Made by a program: the position numbers and the translations under genes
Shown: positions 19,919 to 27,298 of the stretch, piece by piece
Layout: each line of letters begins with the position of its first letter
How positions within the stretch are numbered: position 1 is the stretch's first letter
Notes under the pieces: model-generated
What the model was told of the DNA's origin: nothing
The model's database searches: none
The model's input: only the letters and a program-made list of their open reading frames with translations
Assembly (NCBI GenBank): GCA_021736575.1
Contig: JAIPFP010000042.1
Coordinates: forward strand, 1 to 33,161
Direction of reading: 5' to 3'
From: Pirellula sp.
Lineage (GTDB): Bacteria > Planctomycetota > Planctomycetia > Pirellulales > Pirellulaceae
DNA length: 33,161 bases

Positions 19919-21244
19919 CTATTTGCTTCCCAAACAGTAGAGATATTCGGTTCGCTGGCCATCGACTGTGTTGGAAGCACGATAATAGATTTTGCTGTTG
20001 CAGATGACTGGCGTCGATAATACTTCGTCACCGAGATGATTCTTGGCCAACTCCTCGTATTGGTTCGGATCGGCACGGAATACAAAGGTGTCGCCACTCT
20101 CGTTTGTTGCAAAGATCTTGTCACCCACCAAGACGGGTGATGCGGAAAAAGTTCCTCCCAGTCGTTGCTTCCAAACCTCTTTACCGCTATCCGATTTCCA
20201 GCACATGGCAATCCCGGCGTCGAGCACTCCAAATAGATATCCGTCGCGTATCAGCAACGAGGGTACGTACAACCTAGTCCCGTTTTCCCATTCCAATTTG
20301 CCAGTACCGTCGGCAAGCACAGCGGACATATGATTACGAGGATAGCCGCCGCTGGTAAACACACGCCGACCATCCGTGACGGTCGACGTAACGCATTCGG
20401 TCGTCGCTCCCTCGATCTCCCATAGTGTTGAGCCCGTCATTGGATCAAAGCTCGAGACCTTGTCGCAACCTGTCATGATCAATTGATCTCGGTTGGCTGC
20501 ATGCAAGATGATCGGCGATGGGTAGTTTGGTTGTTTGGGGCGATCGCGAGTCCATACGACGTTACCCGATTTACGATCCAATGCCACGATGGCTCCACCC
20601 GATTTGTTGTCCGATGTAACGATGACGAGCGATTGATATAGCGCTGGTGAGGCACCATAACCCTGATGTTCAACATACTCCGAAATCTTCGCCTGCCATT
20701 TTTGGTTCCCATTGAGGTCGAGACAGGTCGTCTGAAGTGCTCCTTGATTCGGGAAGTTCACAAAGATGCTTTCGCCATCGCAAGCGGGCGTGCTCGAGGC
20801 TGCCGTTGACTTCTGATTCTTTCGCATGCCGCCTGACGCATGAACGGTTTTTTTCCAAAGTTCCTTGCCGGTTTCCCTGCTGAAACAAACGACAAACTGC
20901 GCTCCGCTTGCCTCGTCCGACGTTTGCGTAAAGATTTGATCGCCCAAGATGCACAACGAGCCATAGCCTCGTCCTGAAATCGCGACTTTCCAAACCACAT
21001 TCTGATTCTCGTTCCAAGTCAACGGAGGAGACTGATCCGTCGAGGCTTCGCCGTTTCGACCGGGACCTCGCCACCAAGGCCAATCGTTGGACGAAATCTT
21101 GAATCCATCGTTCACCTTGACTGTCTCAGCGGCGTCAACCGTCGTGCATAACAACGCGACCATCATCGTTGCCATCCAAGTTTTGTGAAAATCACATATT
21201 GAACGGATGAATTTCGAATGAGAACAAAAGAATTGAGAAAGCAT
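19919..21244 (-). CDS. Exported PQQ-type (BamB-like) beta-propeller protein (about 441 aa)
   Basis: The mature part starts with WPWWRGPGRNGEA, a hallmark of planctomycete beta-propeller proteins, and carries at least six blade motifs ending in Trp (GKELWKK, GNQKWQA, GNVVWTRD, GSTLWEIEG, GKLEWENG, GKEVWKQ). These are the PQQ-like repeats also found in BamB and quinoprotein dehydrogenases. No catalytic or cofactor residues can be assigned, so a binding or scaffold role is as likely as an enzyme. I chose the ATG at 21242-21244 because it gives a signal-like N-terminus that ends TTVDAA-E. The frame stays open to a TTG at 21376 that would overlap the upstream gene by 28 bp, with further ATGs at 21331, 21310, 21307, 21301, 21274 and 21175, so the start is uncertain. 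It is the last gene of a leftward five-gene unit. Confidence 0.85.
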   Translation of the reverse strand: MLSQFFCSHSKFIRSICDFHKTWMATMMVALLCTTVDAAETVKVNDGFKISSNDWPWWRGPGRNGEASTDQSPPLTWNENQNVVWKVAISGRGYGSLCILGDQIFTQTSDEASGAQFVVCFSRETGKELWKKTVHASGGMRKNQKSTAASSTPACDGESIFVNFPNQGALQTTCLDLNGNQKWQAKISEYVEHQGYGASPALYQSLVIVTSDNKSGGAIVALDRKSGNVVWTRDRPKQPNYPSPIILHAANRDQLIMTGCDKVSSFDPMTGSTLWEIEGATTECVTSTVTDGRRVFTSGGYPRNHMSAVLADGTGKLEWENGTRLYVPSLLIRDGYLFGVLDAGIAMCWKSDSGKEVWKQRLGGTFSASPVLVGDKIFATNESGDTFVFRADPNQYEELAKNHLGDEVLSTPVICNSKIYYRASNTVDGQRTEYLYCLGSK

Positions 21245-21348
21245 GAAATCGTTCCGGGTGGGTGACAAAGGCATCTTGGGGGCGAGCAGGTTTTTCGACA
21301 TTAACATCATTGCGTTCTGGCATAATAGCATTCTGAGATCAACAATCG

Positions 21349-22542
21349 CTAAAACTGCGCCGATCGCATGACACAAACCGAGCCTGCGGATTGGCAGAGC
21401 TTTTCTACATCGACAGGACTATCGATGTACGCTAACCCTAGGTTTTCAACTTGATGCGATGTTAATTGAGACATCAAATAGATACTTCTCCGGCTCTTGA
21501 TCGCGCTCAGAACCGATGCCGCAAAGGCATCTTCCAGGTCGCTGTTGAGCAATCTTCGCTGCAGCTTATCATCTTGCTCGTCCGTCCCAAGCTGCAGAAT
21601 ACCCTGCGACATTTGCTTGATATCCGAACAGATAACAATACTTCCGTTGGTGTCGAGTTGCATATCGGCGTGCGCCGCTGCCCGAGCGATATTCATCCAT
21701 GACTGCTGCGTCCAATCACCTTCCACAAACGCAATCACTAAGCTGTTGGCATCTTTCGTTCCTTCGCCTTCGGTACGAACCATTTCACCCGCCTTGCGAA
21801 AAACAGGATCAGGGCTGCCGCCAAGAATATTCGAGATGGAACCATCACAAGCAGGTACAACGGCTATGGCAAATTGGACACCCATCAGCCAACCCGCTTC
21901 ATGGCTCAGTTTTTCTTGGCGATGCATATGATGGGTGTTGTCTTCAAGCCATGCCAAATTCCACCGATGTTGCGTGGCTGCATTTGCGAAACTCGGTGAC
22001 ATTCCATACTTGTCGCTCGCGCTGGGCGACTCGGGAGTTCGAACGCAATAAATGGGCAATACCACTTCCGCTTCGAACAAGTCTCGTTGAATGTAGATCG
22101 GATCCGCCGTTTCGCTCGCTCCCACGTAACCGTGCGATTCTTGGCTGGTCGGCTCATGCTTAACCACTTTGATATCGCAGAACTCCTGCCCCACGAGCTC
22201 TGCGACAAGTCGATCGCGCCAGTCTTGGTTGTCGGAGCCAAGCACGATCGTAATCATTTCTTGTCGTGTCCCATGTTGGACCAGATAGCGGGCCAAGGCA
22301 CATGCAACCGAGTTTGCCTCCGGCACTCCATCTTCGATCGCGATAGCGATATGGTCATCGTCGATGAGGGCAAGTGGCAAGGGAGGGAATTCAATCGGTT
22401 CATCCAGTGCCGATGTAACCATATCGTCTATCGACTGTTCCGTTGGCATGCCACCAACGCGTACTTCCGATGCGAAGTCCGGGAGTTGCAAGCTGAGTTT
22501 TCGGGTTCCAATCCTCGGTTCAAAGCAAGTGGTTTGTTTCAT
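21349..22542 (-). CDS. Divergent LarA/DUF2088-like protein (397 aa)
   Basis: The N-terminal half resembles the lactate racemase LarA superfamily. A basic/acidic N-terminus is followed by DDDHIAIAIEDGVPEAN, in the place of the family's VAIVVSDxTRPxP segment, then LARYLVQHG and ITIVLGSDNQD where LarA has a GTHR-type motif. LarA enzymes carry a nickel-pincer cofactor bound through a lysine and use histidines for hydride transfer. Here the GTHR histidine is replaced (GSDNQ), and I cannot find a clear GFSGGxK-like pincer segment, so racemase activity is doubtful. There is no signal peptide, so it is probably cytoplasmic. It overlaps the upstream glycosyltransferase by ATGA and is followed by the beta-propeller gene. 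The family call is moderate; the reaction is unknown. Confidence 0.6.
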   Translation of the reverse strand: MKQTTCFEPRIGTRKLSLQLPDFASEVRVGGMPTEQSIDDMVTSALDEPIEFPPLPLALIDDDHIAIAIEDGVPEANSVACALARYLVQHGTRQEMITIVLGSDNQDWRDRLVAELVGQEFCDIKVVKHEPTSQESHGYVGASETADPIYIQRDLFEAEVVLPIYCVRTPESPSASDKYGMSPSFANAATQHRWNLAWLEDNTHHMHRQEKLSHEAGWLMGVQFAIAVVPACDGSISNILGGSPDPVFRKAGEMVRTEGEGTKDANSLVIAFVEGDWTQQSWMNIARAAAHADMQLDTNGSIVICSDIKQMSQGILQLGTDEQDDKLQRRLLNSDLEDAFAASVLSAIKSRRSIYLMSQLTSHQVENLGLAYIDSPVDVEKLCQSAGSVCVMRSAQF

Positions 22543-23645
22543 CGATCTTTCACCTTTGCGCGATAGAGATTCGCATGTCGTGTGACCATACTTTCAACGG
22601 AATGCGTTTGCAGCACATGCAACTGCGCATTTGATACTAACAATTTTCGCTGATTGTCGTCATTTAGCAACTGATTTGTTATTCGAGTCAATTGATCGAC
22701 TTCACCGACACCAACCAACATGCCAGTGCGACCGTGCTCAATCAGCTCTCGATTTCCTGGGATATCCGACGCGACAACTGGTATCCCCGATTGCATCGCT
22801 TCCAAGATGACGTTCGACTGCCCTTCGTACAGACTACCGTTCCAAAGCAGATTGCAATGGGGTAATAATTCGCCAATGTCCGATCGCTCACCCAAGAATT
22901 TGACGTGTTCTGCTCCTTTGATATTGTCTCGAAACTGCTCTAGGCGTTGCCGCTCGGGGCCTTCACCAATGATAACATAACAAAGATCCTGGCGTGCAAT
23001 TCGCAACAACTCCGCCGACCAAATCAAATCTTTGTATCCCTTTTGTGGCCACAATCGACCAATCGAAATCAAGATTTTTTTGTTGAGCGGAACTCCCATT
23101 CTCTCAAACGCTTGCTCGCGCGTGAGAGTGCTCGGCTGCAATGGTTCGATTCCGTTCGGGATCAAGTGAAAGCGATTGGCGTCGATCCCGTGCATCCCAT
23201 AAAAATCAATCGTACCTTGGCTGTTGGCCGTTAGACCTTGAGTTCGCTTTGCCAAGAATCGGTCGAGCCAAAATTGCAGGCCGTTCTTCCAAGGGTCAAC
23301 GGATCGTTCGGACCCCATGATGACTGGCACTCCGGCGGACCATGCGGCGGTACGTCCGTATGCGTTGGCCGCAAAAATCCAAGTATGCACCACGTCCGGC
23401 TTCAGTTTCTTGAGAAGGCCTCTCAATCGCAACCATGCGAACGGGTCTAGCTTGAGTCGCTTGTTGACATGGTGCACCTCAACACCGTTGTCCACCAGTT
23501 CTCGCTCGCGAGGACCAGTTCGCGTCAGCACAACGACAATCGGTTCAATCTCATGAAGACGTAAGCCGCGAGCCAAAAGCGTCAGTTGTTTTTCTGCTCC
23601 ACCTTGGTCCAATGTAGGGATGACTAAACAGACTCTCAATATCAT
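22539..23645 (-). CDS. GT4-type glycosyltransferase, group 1 (368 aa)
   Basis: This is a two-domain GT-B retaining glycosyltransferase of family GT4. The N-terminal acceptor domain has the PTLDQGGAEKQ loop (residues 10-20). The C-terminal nucleotide-sugar domain has ISIGRLWPQKGY, IIGEGPERQRLE and the E-x7-E segment YEGQSNVILEAMQSGIPV (around 273-281). Length and motif order are normal for the family. It would transfer a sugar from an activated donor to a growing glycan on the cytoplasmic face of the membrane; donor and acceptor cannot be told from sequence. The start ATG overlaps the stop of the upstream glycosyltransferase-like gene by 4 bp, and its stop overlaps the LarA-like start by 4 bp. 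Confidence 0.93.
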   Translation of the reverse strand: MILRVCLVIPTLDQGGAEKQLTLLARGLRLHEIEPIVVVLTRTGPRERELVDNGVEVHHVNKRLKLDPFAWLRLRGLLKKLKPDVVHTWIFAANAYGRTAAWSAGVPVIMGSERSVDPWKNGLQFWLDRFLAKRTQGLTANSQGTIDFYGMHGIDANRFHLIPNGIEPLQPSTLTREQAFERMGVPLNKKILISIGRLWPQKGYKDLIWSAELLRIARQDLCYVIIGEGPERQRLEQFRDNIKGAEHVKFLGERSDIGELLPHCNLLWNGSLYEGQSNVILEAMQSGIPVVASDIPGNRELIEHGRTGMLVGVGEVDQLTRITNQLLNDDNQRKLLVSNAQLHVLQTHSVESMVTRHANLYRAKVKDR

Positions 23646-24808
23646 GCTGTTCGTTCGATGCTAGAGTCACGAAACAAGGTCAACCATTGCTGAGCACAAT
23701 CGTCGCTGAATTTGGCGCGACGCAAATTTTGACGCAAGGAACTCGCCATCGACGTCCATCGCTCTCGGTTTGAAAGCCAGTCTTGAAGTTTTAGGTCGAA
23801 AATTTGATTTGTCGAATAGAGCTGAAAGGAGTTGGAATCGGGAAGCCAAGCTCGACAGTCTGGGTTGTCCGCAATGATCATCGGCACCCCGGCTTGAGCT
23901 AGCATCTGCAACGAGTATTGTAGCGTTTCCTTAGAATTCGAGGCGATTGCCAAGTCCGCAACGCGAATCAACTCTTGAAGGTCATCGAAACCGTCAAACA
24001 ACAGGATTTCTCGATGCCAACCTCGCGACTTAATTAAATCATACAATGCGTTGAGCGGAATTCCGCTCCCGATCACCCACATTCGCAGCATCGCTCCGGC
24101 ATCCAGCTGATCGCAAACCGATTGAAGAACGGCTCGAAGAGGTTTCAGTTCAGACAGCCCCAAGTGAACGAGGATGTCTGTTCGGCCGGGAGTGACAAAG
24201 TCGCTGCATGTTTCAAACAAAGCACGCGCCGCCGATGCCTTCACTTCCTCAGACCGAGTGACTCCAGCCCAAGCGATGTCGGCGATCCTAACAATTTGCG
24301 ACTCACTCACACCCTGCGAAATCAACAATCGATGCGCATATGGCGTTGGGCATACGATGCGAAAACAACGCCGGCACGCATCGGCCATCGCAAGTTGACT
24401 TATCTTTTGACTATTGGACAAGCCAAATCCTGAATCATCAGGTGAAAATCTTGCAATGATCGGCTTGTTCCACTTGGACGACTTGCCTTGCAATGTGGAG
24501 AGCAAGCCATCAGCACGATCGACATAGATGCAATCAAACTTGGCTATCGATGTGGAAATCCAGCTGACGACATTTTTTTGGAAATGGTTCTCGTTCCAAT
24601 TTGTCGACGGAGCTGGCAATAATCGATAGACAGGCACTTCTCGACACAATGCGAATTCGGGCCAACTCGGATGCCAACGAGCTGTCACAACTGTGACATC
24701 AGCTCCATTGCGTTTCAGAGCCGCGCAGTGGTGCATTAGGCGTTGGCAAGAGTCATCCGTGAATGGCCAAAACCGGCGAGTGACAAGAAGTATTTTGGGA
24801 ACGTGCAT
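23642..24808 (-). CDS. Divergent GT4-like glycosyltransferase (388 aa)
   Basis: The N-terminus KILLVTRRFWPFTDDSCQR and the following LKRNGADVTVVTARWHPSWP are the usual first strands of a GT-B glycosyltransferase acceptor domain. The second half has VHLGLSELKPLRAVL, WVIGSGIPLNALYDLI and a degenerate SNSKETLQYSLQMLAQAGVPMI in the place of the E-x7-E segment. The protein therefore looks like a diverged GT4 member, with the donor-site glutamates partly kept. It lies 15 bp downstream of the phosphoribosyltransferase gene and overlaps the next glycosyltransferase by 4 bp, so both probably act on the same glycan. Substrates are unknown, and an inactive partner role cannot be excluded. Confidence 0.78.
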   Translation of the reverse strand: MHVPKILLVTRRFWPFTDDSCQRLMHHCAALKRNGADVTVVTARWHPSWPEFALCREVPVYRLLPAPSTNWNENHFQKNVVSWISTSIAKFDCIYVDRADGLLSTLQGKSSKWNKPIIARFSPDDSGFGLSNSQKISQLAMADACRRCFRIVCPTPYAHRLLISQGVSESQIVRIADIAWAGVTRSEEVKASAARALFETCSDFVTPGRTDILVHLGLSELKPLRAVLQSVCDQLDAGAMLRMWVIGSGIPLNALYDLIKSRGWHREILLFDGFDDLQELIRVADLAIASNSKETLQYSLQMLAQAGVPMIIADNPDCRAWLPDSNSFQLYSTNQIFDLKLQDWLSNRERWTSMASSLRQNLRRAKFSDDCAQQWLTLFRDSSIERTA

Positions 24809-24823
24809 AGTCGCGTCGCCAAG

Positions 24824-25405
24824 TTAGGTGGCAACGTGATTCTTCAAATCGGATTCCTCGAGAACTCCGACATACGGCATGTTGCGATACAAATCCTCAT
24901 AATCCAATCCGTAGCCGACAACAAATTCATTTGGTATTTCAAACACAACAAAGTCAGGCACCGCAGTCACCGTGCTTTGCCCTTGTTTATTGAGAAATAC
25001 AGCCGTCTTAATCGACTTTGGGCCCATATCGTTAAGCCTTTTCGTAACTTGAACCAATGTCTTGCCCGTATCAAAAATATCATCAATGAGCAAGACATCA
25101 CGGTCTTTGATATCGAGCATCATATGGTCATGAATGATCAAGTCACCCGACTTAGTCCCACCTCGGTAAGAGGTGGCTTGAATCAGGCTAATGCGAACCG
25201 GCATTTCAAGGAGTCGAATCAGGTCTGCAAGCATTACGAGACTTCCAGTCATGATCGAAACGATGGTCAGCGGCTGGTCCTTGTAATGCTCCTTGAGTTG
25301 GGCAGCCAAGCGATCGATTCCGAGTCCAATTTGCGTTTCATTGATGAGGATTTTCAAGATTTCTACCGTGGGCTGTGTTTCGGAAAAACGATTTCGTCCA
25401 AGCAA
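24824..25405 (-). CDS. hpt: Hypoxanthine/guanine phosphoribosyltransferase (193 aa)
   Basis: This enzyme makes IMP or GMP from hypoxanthine or guanine and PRPP in purine salvage, in the cytoplasm. The PRPP-binding motif DVLLIDDIFDTGKT lies at residues 103-116. The SIMTGSLVMLADL and TSYRGG segments, the C-terminal DFVVFEIPNEFVVGYGLDY and the RNMPYVGVL end match the bacterial Hpt family over the full length. There is no ATG at the N-terminus: the coordinate uses TTG at 25405, and TTG at 25357 would start just before KILINETQI, where other family members begin, so the protein may be 16 residues shorter. It is the first gene of the leftward unit with two glycosyltransferases 15 bp downstream, which is an unusual setting for purine salvage. 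Confidence 0.93.
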   Translation of the reverse strand: MLGRNRFSETQPTVEILKILINETQIGLGIDRLAAQLKEHYKDQPLTIVSIMTGSLVMLADLIRLLEMPVRISLIQATSYRGGTKSGDLIIHDHMMLDIKDRDVLLIDDIFDTGKTLVQVTKRLNDMGPKSIKTAVFLNKQGQSTVTAVPDFVVFEIPNEFVVGYGLDYEDLYRNMPYVGVLEESDLKNHVAT

Positions 25406-25557
25406 AAATCGCTGCCAGGTTGGTCCACAATGTAGAGCCGAAAGCGGTCCATGTCGAGTCGCGCTCTCTTGAAATGAAGGCCAAGGAAGAAATATTGCCT
25501 TGCCAAAGTCTGTGGTATTTTCTTGACGTTCTGGCAGGCTTCGGTTAAACCAATAGA
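25406..25557. other. Divergent intergenic region, hpt and sulfatase
   Basis: The 152 bases between the leftward phosphoribosyltransferase and the rightward sulfatase probably hold both promoters. A TTGACG hexamer at 25523-25528 is too close to the sulfatase ATG to be a convincing standard promoter. No clear ribosome binding site precedes the sulfatase. Confidence 0.4.
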
Positions 25558-27117
25558 ATGAAACCTTCTATTCAAATACTGGGCCTTTTCGTTGCTTGCA
25601 GCCTCGCATGGATCAATGGACTACCCGCTGCCTTTCCGGCAATTGCGGACGTACAATCCAACATAGATCGCGGTCCGCCCAACATTGTGTTCTTGTTCAC
25701 GGACGACCATGCGTACCAATCGATCGGCGCATATGGATCAACCCTTGTCGAAACGCCCCATTTGGATCAGTTGGCCAAGTCGGGGATGCGATTCGATCGC
25801 TGTTTGGTGACCAATTCGATTTGCGGCCCAAGCCGCGCGACGATTCTCTCCGGAAAATATTCGCATGCAAACGGTTTCCTGACGAACAATCACGGCGTCT
25901 TCGATGGTTCGCAAGTGACGTTCCCTAAGCTCCTGAAATCCGCAGGCTACCAAACCGCGATGGTGGGCAAGTGGCATTTGGTCAGCGACCCAACCGGGTT
26001 TGACTATTGGCACGTCTTGCCAGGTCAAGGAGCTTATTACAATCCGCCCATGATCGAGATGGGCAAACAGATCAAACACACTGGATACACGACAGACATC
26101 ATTACCGAAATTTCGCTCGATTGGCTCAAACGTCGCGACATGTCCAAGCCGTTTCTATTGATGTGTCAGCACAAAGCACCGCACCGCAATTGGCAGCCGA
26201 ACCTCAAACACCTAGGTCACGATCAGGATCGAAAGTACCCCGAGCCATCGACACTCTTTGATGACTATTCCGGTCGAGGCAACGCCGAACATGAACAGGA
26301 CATGACGATCGCCAAAACGATGTCAAAAGACGACCTCAAACTCGACGAACCGAAAGGGATGACACCCGAGCAACTTGAAAAGTGGAATGCGTACTATAAG
26401 CCTCGCAATGAAAAATTCCGTAACGATAACCTTCAAGGTAAAGACCTCGTGCGATGGAAATACAATCGTTACATGCACGACTATTTGGCTTGCACCAAGA
26501 GTGTGGATGAGAGTGTAGGTCGGATTACGGACTACTTAAAAGCCAATGGTCTCGACGACAACACGCTCATCGTTTACTCCTCCGATCAAGGGTTTTATCT
26601 AGGGGAACATGGTTGGTTCGACAAGCGTTGGATATTCGAAGAATCGTTGCGAACTCCGTTGATTGTCAATTGGCCAGGTGTCGTCAAGCCAGGTTCGACC
26701 TGTTCCCAGATCGTTTCCAATGTCGACTTCGCGGAAACGTTTCTGGAAGCCGCCAACGTGCCAGTCCCAATGGACATGCAAGGCAGGAGCCTGATACCAC
26801 TTTTGAAAGGCGAGACTCCCGCCGATTGGCGCAAGAGCTTTTACTATCATTACTATGAATTTCCTGGCCCCCACAGTGTGAGCAAACATTACGGAGTGGT
26901 AACCGATCGCTATAAATTGGTCAGGTTCTACGATAAGGATGTGACCTATTCGGAGTTGTTTGACTTGAAGACCGACCCACAAGAGTTGCGTAGCGTGTTT
27001 GGTGAACCAACGTACGCGTCGGTCCAAAGCGAACTTGAAACGGAACTCGCTCGCTTGCGAGTCGAGCTCAAAGTTCCAGATCAAGATCCGGTAGAAGCTC
27101 GACGAGGGAAACAATAG
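25558..27117 (+). CDS. Secreted type I (S1) sulfatase (519 aa)
   Basis: It hydrolyses sulfate esters, probably from polysaccharides, outside the cytoplasm. The signal peptide covers about residues 1-30. [13 protein letters not shown] gives the metal-binding aspartates (Asp49, Asp50). The sulfatase signature [16 protein letters not shown] contains Cys89-x-Pro-Ser-Arg93, in which the cysteine is converted to formylglycine. [15 protein letters not shown] and [18 protein letters not shown] supply further metal and substrate residues. Length is typical. The later motifs look like the subgroup often annotated as N-acetylglucosamine-6-sulfatase or mucin sulfatase, but the substrate is not certain. 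No formylglycine-generating enzyme is in the window. The gene is convergent with thrS and divergent from the glycosyltransferase unit. Confidence 0.95.
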   Translation: MKPSIQILGLFVACSLAWINGLPAAFPAIADVQSNIDRGPPNIVFLFTDDHAYQSIGAYGSTLVETPHLDQLAKSGMRFDRCLVTNSICGPSRATILSGKYSHANGFLTNNHGVFDGSQVTFPKLLKSAGYQTAMVGKWHLVSDPTGFDYWHVLPGQGAYYNPPMIEMGKQIKHTGYTTDIITEISLDWLKRRDMSKPFLLMCQHKAPHRNWQPNLKHLGHDQDRKYPEPSTLFDDYSGRGNAEHEQDMTIAKTMSKDDLKLDEPKGMTPEQLEKWNAYYKPRNEKFRNDNLQGKDLVRWKYNRYMHDYLACTKSVDESVGRITDYLKANGLDDNTLIVYSSDQGFYLGEHGWFDKRWIFEESLRTPLIVNWPGVVKPGSTCSQIVSNVDFAETFLEAANVPVPMDMQGRSLIPLLKGETPADWRKSFYYHYYEFPGPHSVSKHYGVVTDRYKLVRFYDKDVTYSELFDLKTDPQELRSVFGEPTYASVQSELETELARLRVELKVPDQDPVEARRGKQ

Positions 27118-27125
27118 CGGACTTC

Positions 27126-27206
27126 TCAATGCATGCCATCTGGCTTTATGCCAGTGGTAATTGACCTTCGCCCTAGAATGAAGGTAACGATCCCCTGGGA
27201 TAAACC
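27126..27206 (-). repeat. Reverse-oriented copy of the 90-bp intergenic repeat element
   Basis: About 80 bases match the reverse complement of the 19581-19795 repeat with two visible differences (TTTATGCCAG for TTTACGCCAG, and CCTAGAATG for CCTAGCATG). It keeps the small hairpins of the unit. It lies between the convergent sulfatase and thrS genes, so the two element loci flank the glycosyltransferase unit and the sulfatase in opposite orientation. Confidence 0.92.
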
Positions 27207-27211
27207 GGCGA

Positions 27212-27257
27212 TAGCCCCGGTTCTAGACGAATGTCGAGCAATTGGAAACCGGGGCTA
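27212..27257. terminator. Possible bidirectional hairpin between sulfatase and thrS
   Basis: TAGCCCCGGTT (27212-27222) and AACCGGGGCTA (27247-27257) form an 11-bp perfect stem with a 24-base loop. It lies in the gap between two convergent genes, directly after the repeat element. No T run follows on either side, so a role as transcription end or 3' mRNA protection is only likely from position; it may instead belong to the repeat element. Confidence 0.4.
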
Positions 27258-27298
27258 GCGGCCAACGGCTAATTGGCATTAAACACATGCGGATGTGC

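Noticed and set aside
25523..25551. TTGACG with a TTAAAC-like hexamer as sulfatase promoter
   Set aside because: The putative -10 would lie only a few bases before the ATG, so transcription would begin in the coding region. Not convincing without start-site data.
19581..27206. Insertion sequence or transposon bounded by the inverted repeats
   Set aside because: No transposase or integrase is encoded between the repeats, and the genes inside look like ordinary chromosomal genes. A dispersed non-coding element at two sites explains the repeats more simply.
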